A DNA stretch of 64,000 nt from Thozetella sp. PMI_491 (taxonomy: Eukaryota; Ascomycota; Sordariomycetes; Chaetosphaeriales; Chaetosphaeriaceae). The notes beneath the pieces were generated by a model, which saw nothing but the letters and a program-made list of their open reading frames with translations, had not been told where the DNA came from and did not search any database. Positions 47,701 to 59,424 of this stretch are shown piece by piece. The position numbers and the translations under genes were made by a program. The stretch covers positions 124,001-188,000 of the forward strand of contig MU270056.1 of the NCBI GenBank assembly GCA_021432635.1. Reading direction: 5' to 3'. The first letter of the stretch is position 1. Each line of letters starts with the position of its first letter.

Positions 47701-49518
47701 AGCCTGGATCGGATGACGATGGACCGGCTGTTCCAGACCATCATCCAGCGCCTAGAGGAGTGCTGGAACAAGGATACCTGGCGTAAGCAGAGGGCATACA
47801 GCGCCCTCCTGACGCGCCTCCGGATGTTCGACGTTCAGCACTTCGACAAGCTCATGGGCAAATGGCTACTTTACTTCCGAAACTTGAGGAACCGGCCCTC
47901 AGCGCTCGTCATCTACCCCTTCCTCGTTGCCGTGGGGTGCCTCACCATCCCTTTGATCCTGAGCACACACACGACCGAGGGGAGCTCGAGTCTGGGGGCC
48001 CGCACAGCGCAAGAGCACGGTGGTGGGACCCCGGCCGTCCACTTGACTTACCAAAAGAGGGCGATGCAGGAGATCCTCATGCTCTTTACGCAGCGCATCA
48101 ACGCCAGCAGCCAGCTTATCACCGAGGAAGAGTGCTATCGGTTCGCCATCCTCCAGGACCAGGCGCAAAGAGAGCAGCCCAAGGAACTCCTCACTCTGAT
48201 ACGAAACGCGATTGCGGAATATTCGTACACGAGGGCCCAGAACGACACTTCTCCTCTGCCTCTAGATGACCACCAGACAACGCAGCGCTTGCTGGCCCTC
48301 CTCCGCGTGCTCGTATTGAAAGACGCCACCGGCGTGGCCCGCGCTCTAGCAGTGAAGAGCCCAGATGCGCGGGTTGGCGAATGGATCGAGTGCTTGACGA
48401 CGAGGCTTCTCATTCCCAACGCGAGCAAGGACAGGCACGTTGGCTTCGACGAGGTCTTGGAGCTCACCAATGAGTTCACCCTGCCCTTCTGCCAGGTGAA
48501 GCTGTCGCTCAGTCTGACAGCCACCGACATGGGCAGCCCAGAGGCGACGGATCGACAGCAGTCTCACCTCGATCTGTTCGCCAAGGCCATGGATAGCGCT
48601 CTGGCCGTCGGGAATGTCACCTGGACAGGCATGCTCTCGACCCTGAGCCCCGACATTACCACCCACCTCAAGAGCCGGGCTCAAGCACGCTTCCTCGATG
48701 CGTTTTCCTGGTTCCGCAGTGAGCCGCTTCCTGAGCGCGCGCCCGAGCACGACTACCAAAGAGCCGAAAACCTGCTCTCCGTCGTGGAGACAATCATGCG
48801 CGGTGGCACCCCCGGGCGCAACCCGCAACTGATCCCCGCCATGATCGACCGTCTTGCCGATGCCTGGGAGGTGCTTGCCCAGCCGGCCACGACCACATGC
48901 CGGCGGGACATGCTCGATCACTGGCTGCCGTTGCTACTGACCTTCCTGACGCTACACATGCAAGGCTTCGACGCGGGCAAGGCCGGTGCCGACCTCCGAG
49001 CCCGCGCCTTGATTGTCTGCGCCGGCCTGATGCAGGAGCTCGAGGCGCTCCAAGGGCCCGATATCGACACGGTCGCCGCGCGTGCCATGGCGCTGCGCGT
49101 GTTTGATTTGGCTTGCCTCCTCGCCGACAGCCTCTCGGACGACGTCCGGGTCATGTGCGTGCGTGCCCTGCGCCCTCTGTCGAGCGACGCCCGCCTCCGG
49201 TACCTGTTCAGTTTCAGCGACCGCGCCCGCCTTCCTGGGGACGGCTTCATGCTTTGCCACTTCGACAAGACTGAGAAGGCAGAAAAGGCCGACAAGACGG
49301 GGGCGGCGGCTAGCACGACGGTACGACAGGGGCCGCAGCCGGGCGTCCTGCTCGGAACGCCCGCGGCCCTATGGGGCCTCGACCCGCACCCTCCGCAGGC
49401 TGAGCGGCTGCATCCCTATCACTTCCGCCGCTGGGAGCTCCTCAACGAGCCAAACCCGGCCGTGGGCGAGAATGACGCGGCTATTAATCTGGCACTTTTC
49501 GAATCGCGCAAGGTCTGA
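44724..49518 (+). CDS. MED12: Mediator complex subunit 12 (Med12/Srb8)
   Basis: Subunit of the Mediator CDK8 kinase module, which represses or modulates RNA polymerase II transcription in the nucleus. Exons are 44724-45994, 46057-46261 and 46318-49518, giving 1558 aa. The N-terminal ~200 residues are Ser/Pro/Gln-rich and disordered. The Med12 domain (about 285-375) reads HTGQVTAPWTFKPPPRVTVT, LRDLATSAIPLRKLSRTIPH and FDRALWLAKCVGINEIRAFK. After the introns follow LYIQQLLDREHYLEWLISSL, SHQAKLSFWLLIVQIYWRDL and then LLGPLTSRLAYLLNTIILHT and ELPIQCWGIAKDKRALAKAI. A long helical repeat region follows and the protein ends in LFESRKV. Length and order fit fungal Srb8. The second intron ends in CAGCAG, so 1558 or 1559 residues are possible. 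Confidence 0.93.
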
Positions 49519-51235
49519 GCAGGGAGGAGGACGAATCCCGGACCTCGCGTGGATACCAGACCACTTCATATCATCTAGACCGGCCATCTTCGGTCTCATT
49601 TTCCTTTGTTTTTGCTCCCGTTGGAGCTGTGGCCCTGGGCCGGAGGTCTTAGCAGCGTGTTTGCTTGTGTTATGGTGTATGGCTTGCTTTGGGGGGGATA
49701 GTACATATACAGAGAAAGGCAAAGGGGAATAGCATGGCATCATCGCACTGGCATGGCACTACGGAATCTTCTTCTCTCGTGTCCCTTTTTTGTCTTTAAT
49801 TATTGTTTCTTCGCTCTCTGCTTTTGGAGGAACCATCTTCGAAACCGGCATATCCAGAACCGCTCCCATCTTGTCATCTTCATCAAGCACAAGGGGGGAG
49901 GGGGGTTGACTCTTAGGTACGACTTAACGGCAGGATGACGAGCTTCCAGAAGGTTGTTACTACCCGGGTGTGGTCGGTTAACGAGAGGGCGGCGTTTCCT
50001 GGAGTTATTACGTGGCGATAGGCCCCAATTTGCCAGCCGAATGGACCGGTGTGTGTACCTTGCATGAGTGAGCTCAGACGGTGATGTTCTACGTTCTAAG
50101 TGTTCGTCGTAACGAGGGAATGGCCAGGCGAAGAGCAAGTAGGCATCCATGGCTCATGTCCGCGGTGTAGATGTGCTCGATAATTCGGCACTCGCGGCTA
50201 TCCATCAACCGTGGTTCTTTTCTGGACTGCAATGCCCCCGGCGCGCTGGACGGGTCGTACGTTCCCAAGGTTTACTACACCTGAATGACTTACACAGTTT
50301 TGCGTCGAAGAACTTCTTTCGGACCCCCCCCCTTCACCCCCCCTTTCTCTTTCGCTTTCCCCTCTCTCCTTCTGCGTACGTGTCCTAGCATCGTCGGCCT
50401 CGCTGATGCAGAAGAGAAGAGAACATGCCTGATGCGGAGCTCTGGCCAAAGGGCAAAGGACTGCTGACGTTTGTGGCCGAACGGGCCACTGATGCGGAAG
50501 GCCCAGCATCTCGTCTCGTCTCACCGACGCACACTGGACATAAGCATGTCGCCCAATGCGGCCACTCAATGCTTGACGATGTTTCGAAGGTTTGGTGTTT
50601 CTAGCCCAGCTCGGTGGCGATGGCGTGAAACAGTCCTTTCCCGGCACTACTAGTCAGCCCGCATTTGTTTCCCGTAAACATTCGATAGAAGCTTAGTTGC
50701 ACGCGCATGGCCGATTACGTAGCCGTCGTGGCCGTCTAGGATGTGGAGGACAGGTGAGGAGCTAAAAGGGGGGAAGGTTGTGAAAAAGGGGGTACGCGTT
50801 CGTTTATTAGTTCCTGTTTCTGAGTTTACTGCAAGGCACACTCGCTAAGTTTAGATGGCAGTGCGCCCTACCGACGGGGCGATCCGGCCATGATTCAGAA
50901 TCAGGAAAGCCTATACTGGATTGGTGCAGGGATGAGTGACGAAAGATCCGCGGGGCATCTCAAGGGTTTGCTATCCTTTCCGCAAGGGCCATGTCAGAGC
51001 CATTATGCATGCCGGGCCCAGAAAAAATAAGTTCAAGAAACTGCCGTGACCTTCGCAGTCACTTCGGCATATCTGGGGGATGTGCAAGGTTACAAGGGGG
51101 TTTCGAGCTCTCGGCGTTTCGTCGATGGGTGCTTTGAACACGCGAGGTCGTGTACACAGGCCTTGATACTCGTCCCCTCAAGAAAGGGTTGAGATGGTGA
51201 TCTGCCCTGGGCCCTGTTGGGTGAGATCGGAAGCG

Positions 51236-51265
51236 CATCCCGGGAGACTCGAACGACCCGGGATG
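51236..51265. repeat. Perfect 9-bp inverted repeat with a 12-nt loop
   Basis: CATCCCGGG (51236-51244) pairs with CCCGGGATG (51257-51265) around the loop AGACTCGAACGA. A strong hairpin can form in DNA or RNA. On the minus strand the loop contains TTCGAGT, which resembles a tRNA T-loop, but the rest of a tRNA is missing. Confidence 0.8.
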
Positions 51266-52141
51266 AGTCGCGTAGCTTGCCGGTTCTCGCCCGCAGCCAC
51301 TTGCGCGGCACACACTCTCAACTCTTGTTACGGTTCTGGGGTTAGAAGGCCTTTTGTTTGGCAGCTGAGTAAGGCCTGTCTAGACTTACATCAGCCTCTT
51401 TTGGTAGGGCCTAAGAGGCCTGTGAGTCTGTGAGAGGGCTGACCCGCTTCGGTATTGTATTGCACCTTACTCGCGAGGGAGAAAAAAGAGTCCGGGCAGG
51501 TACATAGGTGTCTCTGCTCACTGTGGCGGATTAGTGCAGATTAGTGCATCAGATGAACCAACGGCAGAAGGGCGTCTTGGCCACAGGCGGATGCATCTCC
51601 TCCTGCCACCAGCGCACCACCACCGGCGTTGGCTCTGGCTGCGAACCTCTGTGCACCCTCGTTTCCCATTCTTTTTTCGCCGCGTTTCAATTCGCGCGGA
51701 CCAACACGAAGGGTCGCCGATGGCTTGGCCCGCTCTCCTTGGCCCCCCACTCGCTTATTGGCTCGAGAGACCCCAGAGCCCCGGGGTTCCAGGGGGGACC
51801 CACGACGGGCGGCCCATAACGGCCGGCGGGGACTGACCAAACTTGGATGCTTGGAAGCCTTGGATACGTACTTTGGTGGTATACTCCGTATTCCCTGGCA
51901 CGCCTGGCTAGGCCCATGGCAGGCAGGCGAGAGCAGGATGCATGACTTTTTTTTTTGCGTTTGGTAGGAGGCAAAGCGCGAGAGGGACATGGAGAAAGTG
52001 GGGCCTGAGCACACCCTTCTCGCCCCCGGAGGCCAAAGTCTGCCAAGCTGAGCTTTGGGTACTACGTAGGTAGTTTATGGTAGGTACTTCGCGACCGGTA
52101 GGTAGGCAAGGTGTAGGGTACAGTTCCTTGTCCAAGTGCCT

Positions 52142-52301
52142 NNNNNNNNNNNNNNNNNNNNNNNNNNNNNNNNNNNNNNNNNNNNNNNNNNNNNNNNNNN
52201 NNNNNNNNNNNNNNNNNNNNNNNNNNNNNNNNNNNNNNNNNNNNNNNNNNNNNNNNNNNNNNNNNNNNNNNNNNNNNNNNNNNNNNNNNNNNNNNNNNNN
52301 N
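52142..52301. other. Assembly gap (160 N)
   Basis: Unknown sequence, bordered on the right by GAGGGGGGGAGG. No gene is interrupted as far as can be seen. Confidence 0.95.
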
Positions 52302-53399
52302 GAGGGGGGGAGGAGACAAAAGGAGACAGGACAAGGGGTACACAGACACAGGACGATGACGCAGATCAATAATGGTGCTGGACCTAGGCTCCCCGGCGCC
52401 TTCTTCGTCCCGTCTCCCAGTGGGTGGCGGTTGGGCGGCTACCTTATCCAGAGTGTTTCGGCCTGGGAACGAGAGGGCAGGCGAGGGAAGGAGAAGGCTG
52501 GAAGTAGACACGAGCAGGGTGGTAGTAGCTGCTCCAAGGGGGCGGTGCAGCCTGAGGGAGCCCACGATACCCACTCAAATGCGGGAACACCGTCCCAACG
52601 CCCCACTCTCACAGCCGCGACCTGCCACTCCCGTAGGCCTGCCACACGGTCGAAAGGTTTCTACACCCACCGCCTGCTCGCTCTCCCTCTGGCTTGTGCT
52701 GGCAAATCTGGCTCTGCAGTCGCCCTTCTCGGGGAGCCGGGGCCCGCTTCTTTCGACCTTGCTTCGTACCAAGTCCAGAGTACAGCAAGCATCCTCTGCG
52801 CGCGCCTGCCCACGCCCGCCGCCCCCCGACTTTGCTACCTCGCTAGACCTGCCTAGGGTGCCAGGGAAGCAAGGGTCTCAGTGAGGCTGAACCTATCTCT
52901 CGCTCTCTCGCTCTCCCCCCTTCGCAGTAAGCGGCCACGCCCAAGCTTTCCTTCAACGTTGGCTCGCGTCTCAATCACATGAACGTCTCTTCCTCCCTCT
53001 CCCTCCATCGCCCTGCACCGCCCGGGCTTTGCATGCATTCCCCCAGCACGAGCTCCCTCCTTGTCCTGCACGCGCGCTCGCCATCGCCGAGACAATCCTG
53101 ATTGACCTATTCGATCGTGCGCTTGGATCTTGCTCAATGGTTTCCTCGGCTTGCCGGGGGAGCTAGCCGGGCTCGAAGCTCAGCCTCCGTCGTCCACCTC
53201 GACGACATCTCATCAACCCCTATCCTACACTCCCCCCCCCCCCATTCTCTGCTCTCTGCTTGCGTGTCCCTCCGCCAGACTCGGTCCGCCGCTTGCTGTG
53301 GCTTGGGTTCGCCCAGTACAGCCCCCCCACCGTCCCGTTCGAGCCATTGATTCTGCAGCGAGACCAACGCATCAATTGAACCCATACCTTGACGCGGAC

Positions 53400-55441
53400 A
53401 TGCCGACGCACCTGGTCGCGCGGGCCGCGCTCGTCGCGCGCGACACCTCGCTCTCCGGTGGAGCCATCGCCGGCATCGTGGTGGGCTGCGTCGCCGCGGG
53501 CGCCCTCATCCTGCTCTGCGTCCTGCCCTTCATCGTCCGCGCCCGGCGTCTGCGGCATGCCCCCGACGGTGACCCCCTACAGGCGGAGATCGGGCAGGGC
53601 CTCGGAGGCCTCGTTGACCCCCATGGCCTCCATGCCAGCGCATCGCACAAGAGGCTCTCGAGCAGTGACCACCAGCCACCACAGGCGAATGGGCACGAGA
53701 AGGACGGCGCCCAGGATGCCTACAGTAACGGCAATGGTCAGCATGTCCCTGCCCTCCCCGCCGGTGTCACCTACCAGCAAGGCCTCCCGTCCCCCATCTC
53801 GCCACACCTCCCAGCCGCGCCTGGCTTCGACCGGGCAGACACGCCTTCCCAAGAAGGCAGCAAGGACTCGGGCTCTCCAGCTGGTGTCCAATCCGAGATC
53901 CCCCAGTGGTCATCGACCCGCGGGGGGTCGGCAGGTACCGTGGGCAAGACGGCCAGCCGTGACATGAGCCTAAGTGACTCATTCGGCCCTCCCAGGCGCT
54001 CGTCCACGGGCTTCATGTCTGGCGGCATCAGCGAGGAGCCAGAGCACTTGGACCAGGGCCAGCCGCACCGGCATTGGTCGCTGCGTAGGCTCATGCAGGG
54101 AAGTAGGAGAAACAGCAGGCACTCAACCACCACCTCGCCTGAAGTCCCCCGCTCCCCTGTCCTCGATCCGGGGGAGGCTTTGGCTCATGCAGAGTCGGCC
54201 CCACCCACCTTCGAACCCACCGACACTGAGATTCGTGGCGCGGCCTACGAATACTACCACGGCGTGATAGACATGCCAGAATCCTATACCTACCAGTCCA
54301 CCCCCGCTTCCACGTCGGCGTCCAAGCAAGCTTCTGTTTCATCACCAACCCATGGCAAAGCAGTCACCTCCGGGGTAGGACCCACCGAGCTCGTTGAGGA
54401 ACCTGAAGCCATCTCGCCCGACAGCGACCAGACTATATCACCCAACTTCGCCGGCCGCTTCTTCCCCGGCAAGATCGGGTCACAGAGGCACTTTCCCGGC
54501 CCACTACCACAGCGCATGGACACCTTGCCGCCGCAAGATATAGTGGCTGATATCCCAAGTCCTCCGGCCAAGCCTGGTGCCGAGCCCAGCGGGAACCCAA
54601 TGGACATCATGAAGCCGTCGAACGAAGCCGAGCTCAGCTGGGCGCGGGACCAGGAGATTCTCAAGATCGAGAGCTCGCCGCCACCGCTGCTCCACCTTCC
54701 CTCGCCGCCTCCTGCCGCTCCGCTGGACGACGCGCCTGATTACCAGCCGGAAGACTCGAGCATCGAGGACGATACCTATGTAGAGGGCGAAAACGCGCCC
54801 CCGGGACTCGAGGTGAACGGCGAGGACCTCAACATGGACGACATCGATGAGATGGTCGACATGACGGACTACTCGACGCCTCCCCCGTCCACCGGCCCGT
54901 CGACTGAGAACACGCCAAACACGATGCTGACGGATTCCTATACCGACTCTCCTTCCCCCCCACCACCTACCGTCTCAGGTCACAGCCCAATGGGCGGCCA
55001 ATCGCCGGGGACCTTCGTCTGCGACACTTGCAACCGTGTATTCGACCAGATCCACAAGCTCAAGTACGTCTCCGCCCATCGTCGAGCCAATACCCATTTC
55101 CACCTTTGCCCCTCCGCTTCCTGTCTGCCTATTTTATGAGCATTGCTAACGAGTGGTCCCTTAGCCATCACCGACGCTACCACGAGCGCCCGCATGAGTG
55201 CACGTACCCTGGATGCAGCATGCGGTTTGGTACCAAGACCCACTTGGACCGACACATAAACGACAAGCACAAGAAGTCGCGCAAGATTTACTGCATGGTT
55301 CCGGACTGCCCTTATTCCCGTTGGGGCGGCAAGTCGTTCCCGCGGAAGGACAATTGGAAGAGGCACATGCTCAACAAACACAGCATTACCCACGACGGAG
55401 ACCCAGGCCCAGAGTACGTAGACGACACGATGACCACTTGA
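53400..55441 (+). CDS. C2H2 zinc-finger protein with an N-terminal transmembrane segment
   Basis: Exons are 53400-55063 and 55165-55441, giving 646 aa. Near the N-terminus (about 20-44) a strongly hydrophobic GxxxG-rich segment (GGAIAGIVVGCVAAGALILL) is followed by basic RARRLRH, a classic single membrane span. A long Ser/Pro-rich disordered region follows, then an acidic stretch (EDLNMDDIDEMVDMTDY). Three zinc fingers close the protein: C541-C544-H557-H561, C567-C572-H585-H590 and C598-C603-H622-H627, in context CDTCNRVF, CTYPGCSMRF and CMVPDCPYSR. The intron falls inside the first finger, and splicing restores its histidines. An in-frame ATG at 53130 would add 90 residues without recognisable content, so I keep 53400, which stands directly before the conserved-looking start. 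The architecture suggests a membrane-tethered transcription factor; function and target genes are unknown. Confidence 0.82.
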
Positions 55442-56372
55442 AAGGGCGGGTAGAGAGGGTGCTATCAATCATCAGCTTCGCTTCTTATCCGAGTATCGGG
55501 GTCGGCTGCCATGGAACCGCCCCATCAGCGGCCCTCGATGCTCGAGACTCTCGAGTATGTCCCGGGGCTACATGTTCGCCTACGGAGATCACACTCGCAG
55601 GTGCCATGGTCTAGGAGAGACCAATCCGAGTCAGCCAGACATGCTTAGGCCATTGCTTTGGTATATGAGCCTTGTCCGAGACGATCGAGTTGTGCGCGCC
55701 GAGGGAAACCCAATACATTCTTTGAACTGGCAGTGGAGGTTCTTTACGGATACCGCAAGGCTAGGGGAAAAAAGTTTACTGCAGGCCGAGGAAGGCCTGC
55801 AGCGTGTATGTTTGTTTTCTTCTCGTTTCCTCGGAAACAAGAGCAGGCTCTGTCTCAGGATTGTATATGAGAGACACGGGCAAACCCTACGGAGGCTTCG
55901 CTTGGCGTACACCAGGGGAGTGGGCATGGCGACTGAGCATACTGCATTTGTGGATGCTACAACCAGTCGAGGAGGGATTCTGTACTTTTAGCGATCAAAG
56001 CTTGAGAAAGGCAACGCTATATTCACGGCATATGGATATAGAAGACAGTCTCGAAATGACAGGGCTGCTTTCTAGACTTGGCACCAGGTTTACTTGTATA
56101 TGCTGTGAGAGTTTATGGGCGATCCCGTGAGCCAGATAGCTCGAAATGATTTCAGGGCTAGACCTCTAGTTGTCTGGGAGCTATAAAACCCAGACCTGTT
56201 GGACGCTTGGGCAAACCTCTCATCGATGGCTCGCGGGATTGGCCCCGAGGTGCCTCTGCCCAGTGATGGGTTGGGTCATTGGTCTCGCCGTTCCCTCCCT
56301 GCTCGGCGGCGGCATCTGCTGGAAGGCTCAGAGATGGCGAGGGTATCGTATAGCAAAACAACTTCTTTCTCT
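55442..56372. other. Intergenic region between convergent genes
   Basis: 3' regions of the zinc-finger and RRP40 genes. One plus-strand frame of 144 codons (55557-55991) has no recognisable domain. A strong hairpin at 55779-55802 is listed separately. Confidence 0.6.
55779..55802 (+). repeat. Perfect 9-bp stem, 6-nt loop hairpin in the 3' region of the zinc-finger gene
   Basis: CTGCAGGCC (55779-55787), loop GAGGAA, GGCCTGCAG (55794-55802), about 340 bases after the stop codon. It could be part of the 3' untranslated region. Confidence 0.75.
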
Positions 56373-57193
56373 TCACTTCATCTCCTTCACCAGCCGCCTC
56401 ACCAGCTTCCGCTGCTGCTCGGCCGTCAGATTTCCTTCGTCCGTCTCTTGGAGCGCCCGCCCCACGAGCACCACGGTCCTGGCGCTCTCACTGTTTACCC
56501 ACACCTTCCCATTCCGGCCCACAGCGGTCTCGAACGTCAGCCCACCGCCCTCACTGCCGCCAAGCAGCTCCAGGACCTCCACCTTGCCCTCCTCGCGGCT
56601 CTTGGACATCAGCAACCGCCGTGCCAGGCCCAAGGACACAGTGAACACAGTTCCGCCCACGAGGGGACCGAGACCGTCCGCCTTACCCGTTGTACCAGAC
56701 ACGCACTCGAGCTCCGGGTCCATGTGGCGGTTGGCCAGCACGACACGCGCGTACACGAGCGCTCCGGGCTGGAGGTTGGGCTTGGTCTTCTTGTTTGCGC
56801 CCTCGAACGAGAGCTGGCCAAGCGTGGCGTGAGGGGTGTAGGAGGTCAGCGAGACGTAGTAGACATCAGTCGCACTCCGGTGGATCTGGCCGATGACCAG
56901 GTCGTTCTGGGCGGGTATGTACTGTAGAGGGCAGAGCGAGGTCAGATTGAGCCCGGATAGACAGGAAGGAGGCGAAGATAGAGGGGAAGACGCACACGGC
57001 CGCCATTGTACTCTACCCACAGCGAGTTCTTGCGCCAGTCGGTCACAACCTGCCCCGCGACGCAAGGTTCCAACGTGCTTGGCGGGATGTGTCGCAAGCC
57101 GGGGCCGAGCCGCAGGGGGTTCTTCTTGTGAGAAGGAATGTGGGCCGGGTCGATTGCCTCCCCCGGGAGAACGAAGAGCCGTTCGCTCGCCAT
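56373..57193 (-). CDS. RRP40: Exosome complex cap subunit Rrp40 (EXOSC3)
   Basis: RNA-binding cap subunit of the RNA exosome, which processes and degrades RNA 3' to 5' in nucleus and cytoplasm. Exons are 57193-56996 and 56921-56373, giving 248 aa. The N-terminal domain reads LFVLPGEAIDP and LRLGPGLRH; the S1 domain includes NGGRYIPAQNDLVIGQIHR, DVYYVSLTSYTPHATLGQLS and LVYARVVLANRHMDPELECV. The KH-like C-terminal domain contains KVWVNSESARTVVLVGRALQ. The junction restores YNGGRYIPAQNDLVIG, the family's central motif. Length matches yeast Rrp40 (about 240 aa). The start at 57193 is the ATG directly before SERLFVLPG. The gene is divergent from SSZ1, with about 300 bp between start codons. Confidence 0.93.
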
Positions 57194-57494
57194 GATGCTG
57201 GGTTCGCGAGGCACAAGCTTGGTCCGGCAAATTTGAGAGCCTCTGCGGCTCTGTTCAGCCTTACGGGTTTTCCTCGTAGCTTTGGTGGGGTCGAAAACGT
57301 GCCTTGCTACAATTAATTCTTTATCTTATCTGACCGCCCCCCCCCCTCGTTGACCGATTATTTTTCTACATTTTTTTTTTTTTTGCACCCAGCCTGCCGG
57401 TTGTCCATTGGAACCCATTCGCAACGAGCAGCATTTGTTTTTTTTTTTCGTCGTTTCTCACACACCTACCGCCACCGCGGAGTCTTTAGTAAAG
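57194..57494. promoter_or_regulatory. Bidirectional promoter between RRP40 and SSZ1
   Basis: 301 bp separate the two start codons. The stretch contains a C run at about 57338-57346 and two T runs (57371-57384 and 57438-57448) that are likely in the SSZ1 leader. Both genes serve RNA/protein synthesis, so a shared control is plausible but not shown. Confidence 0.5.
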
Positions 57495-59424
57495 ATGAGC
57501 GAACAGGGGGCTTCGAAGCCCACTCCTGCGCCCGGCGACCGTGTCGCCATTGGCATCACCTTCGGCAACTCCAACAGCTCCATCGCCGTTACCGTTGACG
57601 ACAAGCCGGAGGTCATTGCGAACGAGGATGGAGGTAAGTGCCATGAAAGCTGGGGCCCTTTTCCTTTACCACTTACCACCACCCCGCTTCTGTCCTTCGG
57701 TAGATGACAGTTCATGTTTGTTGTGAATATGGTGCTGACCCTCCGTTGCTTGAACAGACCGACAGATCCCCAGTATCCTGTCGTACGTGGACGGCGAAGA
57801 GTACTACGGCCAGCAGGCCAAAAACTTCCTCGTCAGGAATTCCAAGAACACCATTGCCTACTTCAAAGACTTTCTTGGCCAGGAGTATGTCAACCTACCC
57901 TGACCCCGCTTAACACACATGCTCGACTGATGCTAAGCCGGTATTCCTAGGTTCAAGTCGATAGACCCTACTCACAACCACGCTTCCGCCCATCCCGAAG
58001 ATGCCAGCGGCACCATCTCCTTCAAGCTCGTAGACAAGGAAGGCGAGGACGTCGCCCCGTCCACGTTATCTGTGTCGGAAATTTCTACTCGCTACCTCCG
58101 CCGCCTCATCACGGCCGCCTCCGAGTACCTCGGCAAGCAGGTCACCTCAGCGGTCATCACCGTGCCCACCAATTTCTCGGAGAAGAGCAAGGAGGCTCTC
58201 GTCGCCGCTGCGGCGGCGGCCGATCTTGAGGTTCTCCAGTTGATCAGCGATCCCGTCGCTTCTGTCCTAGCGTACGACGCTCGACCCGAGGCCGAGATTG
58301 AGGATAAAATTGTGGTCGTGGCGGATCTGGGCGGTACTCGGTCCGATGTCGCTGTCGTTGCGAGCAGGGGCGGCATGTACACGATCCTGGCGACGGCGCA
58401 TGACTATGAGTTCCACGGTACCGCGCTCGACAAGATACTCATGGACCACTTCGCCAAGGAATTTCTTAAGCGCCATGCTGGTGTCGACCCGCGCAACAAC
58501 GCCCGCAGCCTCGCCAAGCTCAAACTCGAGGCTGAGTCTACCAAGAAGGCTCTCAGTCTGGGGACTAACGCCAGCTTCAGCGTCGAGAGTCTTGCAGAGG
58601 GCTTCGACTTCGCCAGCACCATCAACCGCCTTCGGTACGAAACGATCGCGCGCACAGTGTTCGAGGGTTTCAACCGCTTGGTGGAGAGCGTGGTGAAGAA
58701 GGCTGGCCTGGATGTCCTTGATATCGATGAGGTCATCCTCTCTGGCGGTACATCGCACACGCCCCGCATCGCCAATAACTTCCGTGCCATCTTCCCTGAA
58801 TCGACGGCGGTGCTGGCCCCTGCGACCAGCGCGAACGCCATCAACCCCTCCGAGCTTGCAGCTCGTGGTGCTGCACTCCAGGCCAGCTTGATCCAGGAGT
58901 ACGAGGCTGACGACATCGATCAGTCAACCCACGCTGCTGTCACGACGGTGCCGCACATCACTAATGCCATCGGCGTGATTTCCATCTCAGACGATGGTGA
59001 GGAGGTGTTCGTGCCCATTGTGGCCCCAGAGACGGCCGTCCCGGCCCGCCGAACGGTGCACATTGCAGCCCCTAAGAACGGTGGGGATGTGCTTGTCAAG
59101 ATCGTCGAGGGCAATACGCACATCAAGGTGACGCAGCCGGAGCCCAAGGCGGCCAATGGCGACTCCAAGGCGGCAACAGTCGAGGACGCCGCCGATTCTG
59201 ACGAGGACGAGGACCTGGACTCGGACGATGAGGAGGAGGAGGAAGAGGAGAAGCGCGAGAAGGTCTGGAAGATCGGGTCTACCCTCGCCGAGGCTGCTGT
59301 CCGCGGCGTTAAGAAGGGCGGCAAGGTTGAGGTTACTATTAATGTCACTGCCGACCTTCAGCTTACTCTCACCACCCGAGAACTCGGTGGCAAGGGCGGT
59401 GTACGGGGTGTGCTGAGTGCATAG
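57495..59424 (+). CDS. SSZ1: Ribosome-associated Hsp70-like protein Ssz1
   Basis: Atypical Hsp70 that forms the ribosome-associated complex (RAC) with the J-protein zuotin and supports folding of nascent chains. Exons are 57495-57633, 57758-57884 and 57951-59424, giving 579 aa. The nucleotide-binding domain shows VAIGITFGNSNSSIAV, RQIPSILSYVDGEEYYGQQA, VITVPTNFSEKSKEAL, VVVADLGGTRSDVAVV and VILSGGTSHTPRIANNF. The usual DLGTT-type loop is GITFGNSN here, as typical for Ssz1, not canonical Hsp70. The substrate-binding part is short and contains a strongly acidic stretch (residues about 504-522) before VWKIGSTLAEAAVRGVKKGG. The second and third junctions restore EDGDRQIPSIL and LGQEFKSIDPTHNH. 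The gene is convergent with the NT-C2 gene downstream. Confidence 0.93.

Larger units (their letters stand above)
49519..53399. other. Intergenic region with an assembly gap
   Basis: Almost 3.9 kb without a supportable gene. It includes the MED12 3' region, an inverted repeat near 51236-51265, the 160-N gap and a GC-rich, pyrimidine-rich leader (C run at 53232-53243) before the zinc-finger gene. GTAGGTAG motifs cluster at 52064-52107 next to the gap. Confidence 0.5.

Noticed and set aside
51230-51310. tRNA gene on the minus strand
   Set aside because: A T-loop-like TTCGAGT and a strong stem exist, but the stem length, loop size and the lack of matching acceptor, D and anticodon arms do not fit a tRNA.
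52062-52856. Frames crossing the 160-N gap
   Set aside because: Most of the central part is unknown sequence and the flanks show no domain.
53130-53399. In-frame upstream start of the zinc-finger protein
   Set aside because: The added 90 residues are Pro/Ser-rich leader-like sequence in a pyrimidine-rich stretch; the ATG at 53400 stands just before the membrane segment. It cannot be fully excluded.
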